Shown here piece after piece: positions 16,020 through 24,073 of a stretch of 64,000 bases of DNA (within the stretch, counting starts at the first letter, position 1; every line of letters begins with the position of its first letter). Location of the stretch: assembly GCF_014653695.1 (NCBI RefSeq), contig NZ_BNAR01000007.1, forward strand, positions 408,752 through 472,751. The letters run 5' to 3'. The position numbers were made by a program, and so were the translations under genes. Origin of the DNA: Lentzea cavernae. Lineage in GTDB: Bacteria; Actinomycetota; Actinomycetes; Mycobacteriales; Pseudonocardiaceae. Below the pieces are notes generated by a model. That model saw only the letters and a program-made list of their open reading frames with translations, had not been told where the DNA came from and ran no database searches.

Positions 16020-17005
16020 CAGCTCAGCGCCACGTCGTCGGGGCCGTCGATGCCGAGCGGCGCGGCCACCACCTGGCGCGTGCCGGCGCCGACGGCGACC
16101 AGGGCCTTGCCGACGGCCTTGCTCTCCGCGACCGACCCGATCTCGGCGAGGTCCACCAGCGCCTGGTCGAGGTCGACGACCTGCTCCTCCACGCCGATCG
16201 TCGCGGCGATCAGCTCGCACACGGCGCCGGGGTCGTCGAGCTTGAGGAAGTTCTGCCCGAGGATCGTCCGCCAGTGCTCACCGATGGTGTCGTCGTTGAA
16301 GTACGACGACTGGTTGGGGAGGATGAAGTAGACGTTCCACTTGCGGGCGAGCTCGCGGTAGACCGACACCGGGTCGATGTCCTGCTTGACGTCGTCACCG
16401 ATGACGCGCCGGATGTGCTTGGCCTCGAGCCGCGGCTTGTTCAGCTCGTCCCCGATGATGAACAGGTACCCCTTCTTGCCGCGCTTCTGCCACGCGTCGC
16501 TGACCACGTGCCGTGCCACGAAGTACGCGGCCAGCTCGTACGACTCGCTCTTCTGCCCACCGCCGTTGCCCTCGAGGAAGATGTCCCGCAGCTGCTCGTC
16601 CATGCGGTTGTCCGACTCGAACTGCCCGACCTGCAGCGGCACGCGGTCGCTGTCGGCGTCCCCGATGCCACCGAACATCAACTGCGGGTCAGCGAGATAT
16701 CCCTTGCGCTGCAACAGTCCGTGCAACTTGCCGAGCTTGCCCTGCATGATCCGCGGCACCGCGCCCATCGACCCGGTCACGTCGAACAGCACGGCGATCG
16801 GTGTCGAGTCGGCGTGGTCGGGCGAGTCGCGGCACTCGCGGTACTCGACCTTGAACGGGTCGAGCGCCGGCGCGGCCTTCCAGCTCGACGCGGGCGTCGA
16901 CTTGATCGAGGCGGTGTAGCCGAAGTCCGCGATCCCCTTGGCCGCGCGGAAGGTCTTGGCCGCCGCGTAGGCGTTGTCGTCCCACTTGCCGTGTCCCATG
17001 GTCAT
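16019..17005 (-). CDS. von Willebrand factor type A domain protein
   Basis: A 328-residue soluble protein with a vWA fold. The MIDAS metal site is visible as DVTGS (Asp75-Ser79), with a later conserved region around SESYELAAYF and IGDELNKP. An N-terminal extension of about 70 residues precedes the domain, and a C-terminal helical tail follows (about 255-328). There is no signal peptide or membrane segment, so it acts in the cytoplasm, typically as a metal-dependent protein-interaction module. ATG at 17005 overlaps the pseudokinase stop by 4 nt (ATGA); a second ATG at 16999 is possible. vWA proteins paired with kinase-like proteins are known from TerY-type stress modules, which is the closest parallel I can name. 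Confidence 0.85.
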   Translation of the reverse strand: MTMGHGKWDDNAYAAAKTFRAAKGIADFGYTASIKSTPASSWKAAPALDPFKVEYRECRDSPDHADSTPIAVLFDVTGSMGAVPRIMQGKLGKLHGLLQRKGYLADPQLMFGGIGDADSDRVPLQVGQFESDNRMDEQLRDIFLEGNGGGQKSESYELAAYFVARHVVSDAWQKRGKKGYLFIIGDELNKPRLEAKHIRRVIGDDVKQDIDPVSVYRELARKWNVYFILPNQSSYFNDDTIGEHWRTILGQNFLKLDDPGAVCELIAATIGVEEQVVDLDQALVDLAEIGSVAESKAVGKALVAVGAGTRQVVAAPLGIDGPDDVALS

Positions 17006-18006
17006 TCTCCCTTTGGAAGTGCGAACTGGCGGAAAACCCTTGGTCCGTAGAGCTCTTCGAGCAGTTCGTCGTACTCGTTGAGCAGGTCTGCCGCGTCAGG
17101 CCTGCGCGCCGGGTGTTCCTGCAAACAGCCCCTGGCGAAGACTTGCTGGCGAGGGTCGTTGTGCTGCAACAGTTCGAGCATCAGCGTGTGTGCCATGTGG
17201 ACGTCTGTCGCGGCCGTGACCGGTTTCTGCGCTTGGACTTCCGGCGGGTAGGCGATCGTGCGACTGGTGGCGAGGAGCCGCTGCCCCTCCTCCACGGCGA
17301 ACGACCAGCCGGCCAGCACGATCCCGTGCTGTTCCGGGTGCACCATCACGTTCTCCGCAGTGACGGCACCGTGCACCAGCCCGATCTGGTGCGCGCCGGC
17401 CAGCGCCTTGAGCAGCCTGCGGTGCATCCACGCGTAGTCGCGGCCGTCCAGCCCGTGCGGGAACGCGTCCTTGACGACCTTCAGCGTCACGAAGCCTTCG
17501 AGCAGCGGGTCGAGCACCGTGAAGGCGCGCGAGCCCCTGGCGACGTCACCCGACGTGTCGAGCAGGCGCGGGTAGAACGGCCGCAGCCACTGGTTCCGGT
17601 CGGTGAAGCGCTCCAACTGCCTCAGGGCGTGCCACTCGCCGTGCAGCAACGGGTTGAGCGCCGGGTTGCGCACCACCTTGACCACGTGCGGCCCGTCCGC
17701 CTCGTAGAGGTTGGCGATGCTGCCGACCGCGAACGGCTCCCCGATGCGGTAGACGCCGGTCTTGGTCTTCAGTTCGACCGTCGTGCTGTGCGTCCACTCG
17801 TGGTGCAGGCGGGTCAGGTTCGCCGACGCCTCGTGCGCTCGGGTGTTGCCCGGTCCGACCACGTCGGGGTGCAGGACCGAGGCCAGCGCGTGGTACAGGC
17901 GTCGTGCCTGCCTGCGCTTGTCCGGGTCGGTGGTGCGAGGCCCGAACAGACCTTCTGCCGAGGTGGCTCGCTCCACCAGTTCCAGCGCCTCCGATGTGGT
18001 GACCAT
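17002..18006 (-). CDS. J-domain fused to a protein-kinase-like pseudokinase
   Basis: A 334-residue protein. Residues about 25-72 look like a J-domain: a basic helix (KRRQARRLYHALASV), the diagnostic HPD tripeptide at 46-48, then an amphipathic helix. Residues about 85-325 follow a protein-kinase fold with the ATP-lysine Lys110 and a plausible helix-C Glu124. The catalytic loop reads HGAVTAEN (212-219), with Ala214 replacing the HRD aspartate, and the DFG motif is AGW (Asp replaced by Ala232), so phosphotransfer is not expected. It probably binds nucleotide or acts as a scaffold, while the J-domain could recruit DnaK. First gene of the operon; its ATG lies 7 nt after a -10 box, so the message is probably leaderless. 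Confidence 0.75.
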   Translation of the reverse strand: MVTTSEALELVERATSAEGLFGPRTTDPDKRRQARRLYHALASVLHPDVVGPGNTRAHEASANLTRLHHEWTHSTTVELKTKTGVYRIGEPFAVGSIANLYEADGPHVVKVVRNPALNPLLHGEWHALRQLERFTDRNQWLRPFYPRLLDTSGDVARGSRAFTVLDPLLEGFVTLKVVKDAFPHGLDGRDYAWMHRRLLKALAGAHQIGLVHGAVTAENVMVHPEQHGIVLAGWSFAVEEGQRLLATSRTIAYPPEVQAQKPVTAATDVHMAHTLMLELLQHNDPRQQVFARGCLQEHPARRPDAADLLNEYDELLEELYGPRVFRQFALPKGE

Positions 18007-18007
18007 G

Positions 18008-18068
18008 GTTTGAGTCTTACAGACTCAAACTCCGATTGCAAGCATGTTCTGGTTGATGTGACTCAAAC
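18008..18068 (-). promoter_or_regulatory. Leaderless promoter with inverted-repeat operator
   Basis: Plus-strand positions 18008-18030 form a perfect inverted repeat: GTTTGAGTC, five bases, GACTCAAAC. A third exact half-site, GACTCAAAC, lies at 18060-18068. On the minus strand TTGCAA (18041-18036) and TAAGAC (18019-18014) are 16 nt apart, and the ATG of the J-domain/pseudokinase gene is 7 nt beyond the -10 box, as for leaderless transcripts. The repeat covers the -10 element, so a bound protein would repress. The candidate ligand-responsive regulator is the NrtR-like gene at the end of the operon. Confidence 0.7.
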
Positions 18069-18073
18069 TTGGA

Positions 18074-18322
18074 CTACGAGGCCCCAGGCGCGTCGGCGAT
18101 GCGAGCCACCACCGGAACGCCCTGTCGCTCCATCCGCGCCGCGACTTCGTCCGCCAGGTCGTCATCCTCGATGACGAGAGCGGTTCTCGTGACCGAGTCC
18201 CAGATCAGATACCCGTGCTCAGCACCAGCGGTCCCGACCAGGAAGTACCTGCCGTGCGGCGGGATCCACAGGTACGCGTACTCAGAAATGGTCATGACCA
18301 CAGTCTCGGTGAGGCGGCTCAT
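18074..18322 (-). CDS. Small protein of unknown function
   Basis: An 82-residue protein with no signal peptide or membrane helix. ATG at 18322 follows a good ribosome site (GGGGGA). The sequence is mixed: an aromatic N-terminal half (YAYLWIPPHGRYFLVG) and an acidic stretch (IEDDDLADEV), consistent with a compact alpha/beta fold. I do not recognise a family. It lies directly upstream of the pseudokinase operon on the same strand, but the operon has its own promoter only 6 nt beyond this stop, so it is probably a separate unit. It is divergent from the MscS gene. Confidence 0.6.
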   Translation of the reverse strand: MSRLTETVVMTISEYAYLWIPPHGRYFLVGTAGAEHGYLIWDSVTRTALVIEDDDLADEVAARMERQGVPVVARIADAPGAS

Positions 18323-18376
18323 GGTGTTCCCCCGACCGGACGACGGGTACCCGTTCACGACACGGGAGGAGGAAAC

Positions 18377-19459
18377 GTGCTGTTCGTCGTCATGGGCTGC
18401 TCCGTGGCCTTCGCACTGCTCGTGGTGGAGGTGGTCCACCGGCTGGTGCGCCGCTTCACCCACAGCGGGAAGATGTACCGGCCAGGTCAGGTGTTCGGAG
18501 CGCTCCTGGCCGCACAGATAAGCCTCAGCGTGTACCCGGTCGACGCGCCGGTGGTGCTGCACGTGCTGGGCATCGCGCTGATCCTGGCCGGGGCGTGGCT
18601 GCTCGCGGCGCTGATCAGCACCCTTGTGGACATATCGCTCTCGCGCGTTCGCACGGACGTCACGGACAACCGGCACGCGCGGCGGGTGCACACGCAGGTC
18701 ACGCTGGTGCGGCGGCTGGTGCTGGTGGTCATCGGCGTGCTGGCCGTGGGCGCGATCCTGATGACGTTCCCCGGTGCTCGTGCGGTCGGGTCGACGGTGC
18801 TGGCGTCGGCGGCGGTGATCGGTGCCGTGGCGGCGTTCTCGGCGCAGTCGTTGCTGGGGAACCTGATCTCGGGGTTGCAGATCGCGTTCAGCGACGCGGT
18901 GCGGCTCGACGACGTCGTCGTGGTGGACGGTGAGTGGGGGCGGGTCGAGGACATCACGCTGACTTACGTGGTGCTGCACCTGTGGGACGACCGGCGGCTG
19001 GTGCTGCCGACGTCGTACTTCCTGAAGACGCCGTTCGAGAACTGGACGCGCACGCAGTCCGCGTTGCTCGGGACCGTCGAGCTCGATCTCGACTGGTCGG
19101 TGCCGGTCGAGGCGATGCGGCAGGAGATGCGGTCCATGCTGGAGGGCAGCGACCTGTGGGACGGGCGGGTGTCCGTGTTGCAGGTGACGCAAGCGACTCA
19201 GGGGTTCGTGCGGGTGCGTGCGCTCGTGAGCGCCGCCGACGCCGGCAAGTTGTGGGACCTGCGCTGTCTCACGCGGGAGCACCTGGTGGACTGGGTGCAC
19301 CGTCAGCACAACGGTTCTTTGCCGCAGATCCGCACGCGAACCGTTTCCGGCGTCAACAGGCTGCAGCCCGCCTCTGACCAGCACACGGACGCGCGGGTGT
19401 TCGGTGAGAGCGCGGACGGGACGCTGCGGGAGCAAGCGTTTGCGGGCCCCAAGCAGTAG
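18377..19459 (+). CDS. MscS-family mechanosensitive ion channel
   Basis: A 360-residue membrane protein with about four to five hydrophobic helices. The MscS pore helix is visible near 140-170 (ALA/GLY-rich VLASAAVIGAVAAFSAQSL then GNLISGLQIAF), followed by the beta domain with VRLDDVVVVDGEWGRVEDITLTYV and LPTSYFLKTPFENWTR. Such channels open on membrane tension and release solutes during osmotic downshock. The GTG at 18377 is chosen because GGAGGAGGAAAC stands just before it; an earlier in-frame start would add an unrelated stretch that is antisense to the neighbouring small gene. Confidence 0.92.
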   Translation: MLFVVMGCSVAFALLVVEVVHRLVRRFTHSGKMYRPGQVFGALLAAQISLSVYPVDAPVVLHVLGIALILAGAWLLAALISTLVDISLSRVRTDVTDNRHARRVHTQVTLVRRLVLVVIGVLAVGAILMTFPGARAVGSTVLASAAVIGAVAAFSAQSLLGNLISGLQIAFSDAVRLDDVVVVDGEWGRVEDITLTYVVLHLWDDRRLVLPTSYFLKTPFENWTRTQSALLGTVELDLDWSVPVEAMRQEMRSMLEGSDLWDGRVSVLQVTQATQGFVRVRALVSAADAGKLWDLRCLTREHLVDWVHRQHNGSLPQIRTRTVSGVNRLQPASDQHTDARVFGESADGTLREQAFAGPKQ

Positions 19460-19512
19460 AACGTCCGGAAATTCGGTGCAACCGCCCGCGGAGCCTGTTC
19501 CGTCCTTCGATC

Positions 19513-19884
19513 ATGAGAAGACCGCTCGCCGTCGCGTTTTGCGCGCTGGCTCTCGGCAGCTGTGGTACGAACGGGTCCCCGACCGTGCCCTACTCGGAGG
19601 TGCCCGTCGTGTCATCGGCGAAACCGGACAGGAACCGGATCGAGCAGGCGAAGCGCGACGGCCACCTCACAGTGCCACTGATGATCTCCGTGCAGCCGGG
19701 ACGCGACGGGGAGGTCGAGCAGGCACTGACGAGGCTGGGCGCGACCGTCGAGTCGCGGGATCCCAGAATCGGCTACCTGCGGGCCGAGATGCCGGTCGAC
19801 AAGGTGGAAGACGCGTATCTGATCACCGGTGTGTCCAAGGTGGACGTGGACGAGCCGCTGAGCAACAGGTTGCCGGAACCGTAG
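19513..19884 (+). CDS. Lipoprotein resembling a stand-alone subtilase propeptide
   Basis: A 123-residue lipoprotein with a short signal peptide and lipobox LGSC (lipidated Cys17). Residues about 47-118 align by eye with the N-terminal prosegment of the subtilase encoded next door: both have the order GHLTV/GKATV, a helix, LGATV, a beta strand, and a closing VDVD. The catalytic domain is absent. Subtilase prosegments are intramolecular chaperones and inhibitors, and free-standing I9-like proteins act as protease inhibitors. A membrane-tethered inhibitor or chaperone of the convergent subtilase is therefore a reasonable inference. The two genes face each other across a strong shared terminator. 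Confidence 0.7.
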   Translation: MRRPLAVAFCALALGSCGTNGSPTVPYSEVPVVSSAKPDRNRIEQAKRDGHLTVPLMISVQPGRDGEVEQALTRLGATVESRDPRIGYLRAEMPVDKVEDAYLITGVSKVDVDEPLSNRLPEP

Positions 19885-19918
19885 AAAGCCCCAGAATCTC
19901 GTGGATTCTGGGGCTTTC
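19884..19918. terminator. Bidirectional intrinsic terminator
   Basis: A perfect 15-bp stem: GAAAGCCCCAGAATC (19884-19898), loop TCGTG, and the exact complement at 19904-19918. It is flanked by A/T bases and lies between the convergent lipoprotein and subtilase genes, so it can serve both. The stem begins within the lipoprotein stop codon. Confidence 0.9.
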
Positions 19919-19935
19919 TACGTACTACCGAGCTA

Positions 19936-22900
19936 CTAGCTGACTGCCTGGACGATCACGGCACCGGTACCGACGACGGTGTTGTCGGCCGTGCGCACCT
20001 CGAGCTCGCCACGCAGCACGCGGCCGGCACCGGGCTGACCCAGCGGCGTGATGACGCCCGTCGCGTTCCACGTCGCACCGGCGGCGCGGTCGGCGTTGCT
20101 GTCCGTGACGGACAGCGTGCCGAGACCGGCCGAGGTGAAGACGTCGAAGTAGTCGAACTCCGTGGTGCCCGCGGGCACCGCGTAGCCGTCCACCAGTGCG
20201 ACCCACTGACCGGCGGCCGGGTTGGTGATGGTCACCGACTCCTCGGAGTCCGCGTCCGCCGACGTGCCGGCGGCCACGCAGCTGCCCGTCGTGCAGTTGT
20301 AGACGACCAGGTCGAGGTCAGCGCCCTGATCGGCGGTGTTGCCGATCGTGACGGTGAGCCGCGTCGAACCGGGCAGCACGGTGATCGGGTACTGCTGCTG
20401 CGCGAGGTTCGCGATCGTCGGACGTGCCGTCTTGGCACTGCCGACAGCGCCCGCCGCGAGCCGGCCGTTGAAGCTGGCCTGCGTGTTCGAGACGGTGTAG
20501 GAGCGCTCGATCGGGGTGCCGATGGTGCCGGACGGGATGACGTCCGGGTTCGGGCTGATCGTCGTGCCGAGCACCGACGCGGTCACCGAGTACGGCGCCT
20601 CGGCGGCGTCGGAGGTGCGACGGGCCTCGATCACGATCTCCCACACACCGGCCATCGGGCTGGCCACCGTGCGGCTGGTGGGCGTGCCACCGGCACAACC
20701 GGCACCGGCGTCCGGGTTGTAGCAGTTGGTCGACGAGTTGACGTCGAAGCCGACGCCCTGCGGGGTGTAGCGCAGGAAGCGCACCTGGCCCTTGCCCGCC
20801 TCGGCGCCACCGGCGTTCATGTCGACCTTCAGCGCGGTCGTGCCCTTGGGCACGTTCACGAAGAGGCTGGTCGACTGGTTGCGCGCGATCTTGCCCGACT
20901 TGGTGACCGAGAACTTGTTGGCGGCGTTGAAGTTGTCCGCCGCGAACACGGCGTTCAGGGTCTGCACGTCGACACCGGGGGTCTCCGGGTTGTCGAGCTG
21001 CAGGACCGCGCTGTGCGCGCCCGAGTTCTTCGCCTTGATCTTGACGGGGAACTGGACCGGCGTGTTCAGCGGCAGCTTGACCTTCTTGGCCGCCGAGAAC
21101 GTGCCGTCGTTGCCCTTCCAGGAAACGTTGTACGTCTCGTCCGCGTGGCCCGTGGTGCGGGTCAGCGTGTAGGTGCGGGTGTACTCCTGGCCCGCGGTCA
21201 CGCCCTCGCGGTCGTGGATGCCGACACCGACGCCCGGGGTGGCCAGCAGGCCGGCGAGGACGGTGTTGACGGGGACGGACGTGGTGACCTTGTCCGGCGT
21301 GGAGTGCTTGTCCAGCAGCTTCCACGCGGCGTTGGTGTTGAAGAGACCCGCGCCCTGCTCGTAGGCACCGAGGGTGTCCACGTAGTTCGCGCTGCGCTGG
21401 ATCGCGTAGCGCAGCTCGGCGCTGGTCGGCCGCTGGCCGTTGTGCGTGGCCTTGTACGCGCTCACGAGCAGCGCGGCGGCACCGGTCGCCTGCGGGGCGG
21501 CCATCGACGTGCCGTTGAACTGCGAGTAGCCGGGCGGGAGGGCGTAGGTGCCCGCCACCGGGCCACCGGGCTGCCAGCGCGGCGTGGTGGAGATCGCCGA
21601 GCCGGGCGCGACGATGTTCGGCTTGAAGCCGCCGTCCTCGGCCGGGCCGCGCGACGAGAAGCCGTGCAGGTTCTGCTTCTGCGCGGTCTTCGAGCCGTAG
21701 TTGGAGAGCCAGGTCTCCTTGGTGATGTACGAGCCGACGCTCACCGCGTCCGTGGCGACCGACGGGTCACCGACGGTGTTGGCGCCCGCGCCCGAGTTGC
21801 CAGCCGAGATGAAGAGCTGGACGTTGTACTCGTTGATCGTGCGGTTGTAGAGCTCCGCACGGGCGTTGTTGCCGTCGTTGAGCGCCGGGAGGCCACCGAT
21901 GGAGATGTTCACGACGTCGGCGCCGTTGCGCGCGGCGTAGAGGACACCGTCGATGAGACCGGAGCTGGTGCAGGACGGCGTGGAGAGGCAGGCCTTGATG
22001 GCGATCAGCTTCGCGCCGGGCGCGGCACCGGCCATCTTGCCGTCGAACAACTTGTGGGCGGCGGTGATGCCGGCGACGTGCGTGCCGTGCGCGGCGCCCG
22101 AGATGCCGAGGTTGACGTACGGCGTGCCCGCGTTGTCGTAGATCGAGCGGTCGGTCTGCACGACGAACGAGATGCGCTCGACGACGGGGGTCGCGGGGTT
22201 GTCGGTACCGAAGTAACCGACGTCCTGCTTGACCTTGTAGTCGATCATGCGCTTGTTGTTCGTGAAGTCGCCGTCACCATCGGTGTCGACGAAGACTTCC
22301 TTCGTCGTGATGTCCTGGATGACACCGAACGAGTCCGTGCGGTCGCCGTCGCGGTTGATGTCACCGCCGGTCTCGCTGTTCGCGAGGTTCAGGTCGCCCG
22401 CGGTCTCGCTGAAGAGGCCGAACGAGTACGGGCCGCCGGTGGCCGGCGCCTTGTAGGTCTTGCCGCCCTCGGTGAACGTGCCGGTGCGGCCGGTCTTGGT
22501 CATGGTGACCCAGGTGCCGTCGCCGGAGTTCGTGGCGTTCGCGTTGTACCAGTCGATGATCTTGCGCTCACCGGTGCTGGTCGTCTGCAGGGCCGGGGTG
22601 TCCAGGTCGATGCCGGAGTCGATCACGGCGATCGTGGTGCCGCGGCCGTCCCACTTCGGGTGCGCGGTGGCGAACTGCGCCGCCTGCGTGTCCTGCGTCG
22701 GCATGTACGGGTTCGTGCGCGGCGTCTTGGAGTTCGGCGCCTTCTGCGGTGCCGGGTTCTCCATGCCCTCGGGGCGCGGGTTGTCCAGCGCGACCAGGCC
22801 GTCGACGTCCACGGTGCTGACCGAGGCCAGCTTGGCGGCCTTCTCCGCGTTCTCGCGCGGGATGGTCACCTTGACGTAGTCGACGTCCTTCTCGGTCTTC

Positions 22901-23169
22901 TGGACCGTGGCGCCGAGCGCCTTGAGGTCGTTGACCGCGGCGTCGGTCTTGCCGTCCTCGGCGGCGACCAGCAGGTCGACCGTCGCCTTGCCCTGCTGGG
23001 CGGCCTGTTCGACGAGTGCGCGGTCCTGCTTGTCCAGCTGCTTGTCAGCGGCCGGCTGCTGCTGCGGTGCGTTCTGCGCGATGGCAGGGGTGGCGGCGAA
23101 GCCGAACCCGGTAGTGCCCAGCACCGCGGTCAGCAAGACCGTGCCGGTGCGGCGTCTCCAGTTCTTCAC
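19936..23169 (-). CDS. Large secreted S8 subtilisin-like serine protease
   Basis: A 1,077-residue secreted protease. A signal peptide (about 1-41) is followed by a prosegment (about 45-135). The catalytic triad is complete: Asp184 in AVIDSGID, His361 in HGTHVAG, and Ser555 in NGTSMAAP. The 177-residue gap between Asp and His is far longer than usual and holds a large insertion with an EF-hand-like calcium loop (DTDGDGDF, near 295). The C-terminal about 450 residues are beta-rich, and a pre-peptidase-like domain appears near 970-1050 (DLDLVVYNC). GTG at 23169 is preferred because it opens the signal peptide; an ATG at 23265 would add 32 residues. It probably degrades extracellular protein or peptides. 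Confidence 0.88.
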   Translation of the reverse strand: MKNWRRRTGTVLLTAVLGTTGFGFAATPAIAQNAPQQQPAADKQLDKQDRALVEQAAQQGKATVDLLVAAEDGKTDAAVNDLKALGATVQKTEKDVDYVKVTIPRENAEKAAKLASVSTVDVDGLVALDNPRPEGMENPAPQKAPNSKTPRTNPYMPTQDTQAAQFATAHPKWDGRGTTIAVIDSGIDLDTPALQTTSTGERKIIDWYNANATNSGDGTWVTMTKTGRTGTFTEGGKTYKAPATGGPYSFGLFSETAGDLNLANSETGGDINRDGDRTDSFGVIQDITTKEVFVDTDGDGDFTNNKRMIDYKVKQDVGYFGTDNPATPVVERISFVVQTDRSIYDNAGTPYVNLGISGAAHGTHVAGITAAHKLFDGKMAGAAPGAKLIAIKACLSTPSCTSSGLIDGVLYAARNGADVVNISIGGLPALNDGNNARAELYNRTINEYNVQLFISAGNSGAGANTVGDPSVATDAVSVGSYITKETWLSNYGSKTAQKQNLHGFSSRGPAEDGGFKPNIVAPGSAISTTPRWQPGGPVAGTYALPPGYSQFNGTSMAAPQATGAAALLVSAYKATHNGQRPTSAELRYAIQRSANYVDTLGAYEQGAGLFNTNAAWKLLDKHSTPDKVTTSVPVNTVLAGLLATPGVGVGIHDREGVTAGQEYTRTYTLTRTTGHADETYNVSWKGNDGTFSAAKKVKLPLNTPVQFPVKIKAKNSGAHSAVLQLDNPETPGVDVQTLNAVFAADNFNAANKFSVTKSGKIARNQSTSLFVNVPKGTTALKVDMNAGGAEAGKGQVRFLRYTPQGVGFDVNSSTNCYNPDAGAGCAGGTPTSRTVASPMAGVWEIVIEARRTSDAAEAPYSVTASVLGTTISPNPDVIPSGTIGTPIERSYTVSNTQASFNGRLAAGAVGSAKTARPTIANLAQQQYPITVLPGSTRLTVTIGNTADQGADLDLVVYNCTTGSCVAAGTSADADSEESVTITNPAAGQWVALVDGYAVPAGTTEFDYFDVFTSAGLGTLSVTDSNADRAAGATWNATGVITPLGQPGAGRVLRGELEVRTADNTVVGTGAVIVQAVS

Positions 23170-23419
23170 GGCGCATGTGCCCTTCGTGGGGTAAAGAGTG
23201 CTCCGAAGCACATCTCTTCGCCTGGCGAGGGGCAATCGTCGGTTCAGCCCAATTCTTGTTTCCACATTGGACTGTTCAGAGGCTTGAAAGGGCGCACTTT
23301 TAGTGCTGCACGTTTCTTTTACGCCGTGGAACGAGCAACCGTCCTCCAGTCAAGAGCTGATGGAGGGGAATGTCAAGGCTCTGTCAACGGTGAACGACGT
23401 TGGCGTGTAACGAAACCAG

Positions 23420-23962
23420 TCATCGGGCGATGGACCGGTCGCCATTTCCGCCCATTAGCTCACGCAATCTCGTGCGCAGGCGACCGACGATCCCCTGCGG
23501 CGGCGCGAGCGCTTTGGGCTGCGCTCCGCACGACGGGCAGGTTTTGCGGTGCTTTTCGAGCGCCTGCTCGAGTTCCGTCACCTGCTTCGCGGTTCGTTCG
23601 GGCACGAAGTCCTTTTTGATCGAAAGCAGGCTCAGCTCCGTCAGCACGTGCGTGCCGCCGTGGAGTTGCGCCGCGGGCGTGATGGTGTGGAAGAAGATCA
23701 GGTTCCGGCTGCGCTTCGGCTCGAACCCCTGCACGTCGCACCACTCGACGGTGGTCTGGCTGTCGAGGCCGTTCGAGATGAGGCCCTCGGCGGTGAGCTT
23801 CGTGCCCATGTTGAAGGTCCGCCACGCCACCGTCGCGCCCATGAGGAACCACAGGCCGCCGAAGACGTAGGCGTACCAGGGGCCGTCCTTGGCTGCGAGC
23901 GGCCCGACGGCGGCCACGGCTGCGCCGAGGCCGAACAGGACCCATCTCCACCTGGTGTGCAT
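23420..23962 (-). CDS. Membrane protein with PH-like domain and C-terminal Cys motif
   Basis: A 180-residue protein with two hydrophobic helices (about 7-24 and 32-47), then a soluble region of about 80 residues that resembles a bacterial PH domain (GTKLTAEGLISNG and the WCDVQGF strand). A C-terminal helix follows with a CPSC pair near 142, which could bind a metal or form a disulfide on the cytoplasmic side. ATG at 23962 has a plausible ribosome site (GGAGGG). No functional assignment is possible; the domain type is common in small actinobacterial membrane proteins. It stands alone, between the subtilase and a divergent coiled-coil gene. Confidence 0.65.
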   Translation of the reverse strand: MHTRWRWVLFGLGAAVAAVGPLAAKDGPWYAYVFGGLWFLMGATVAWRTFNMGTKLTAEGLISNGLDSQTTVEWCDVQGFEPKRSRNLIFFHTITPAAQLHGGTHVLTELSLLSIKKDFVPERTAKQVTELEQALEKHRKTCPSCGAQPKALAPPQGIVGRLRTRLRELMGGNGDRSIAR

Positions 23963-24073
23963 GTCTCCCTCCTGTTTACCCGATTTCGAGCACTCGGCTC
24001 TTCAACGCTCGCCGGTGCCGTCCTGTTGAACGTTCCGCAGGACTGGGGGCTGTCCAGGCGCTACCTTGCGCCC

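Noticed and set aside
14210..18006. Tellurite-resistance (Ter) operon
   Set aside because: No TerD, TerC or TerZ genes are present; only the vWA/kinase-like pairing is shared with Ter-associated modules.
21013..23619. Plus-strand frame opposite the subtilase
   Set aside because: Shadow of the subtilase; no family signature or ribosome site.
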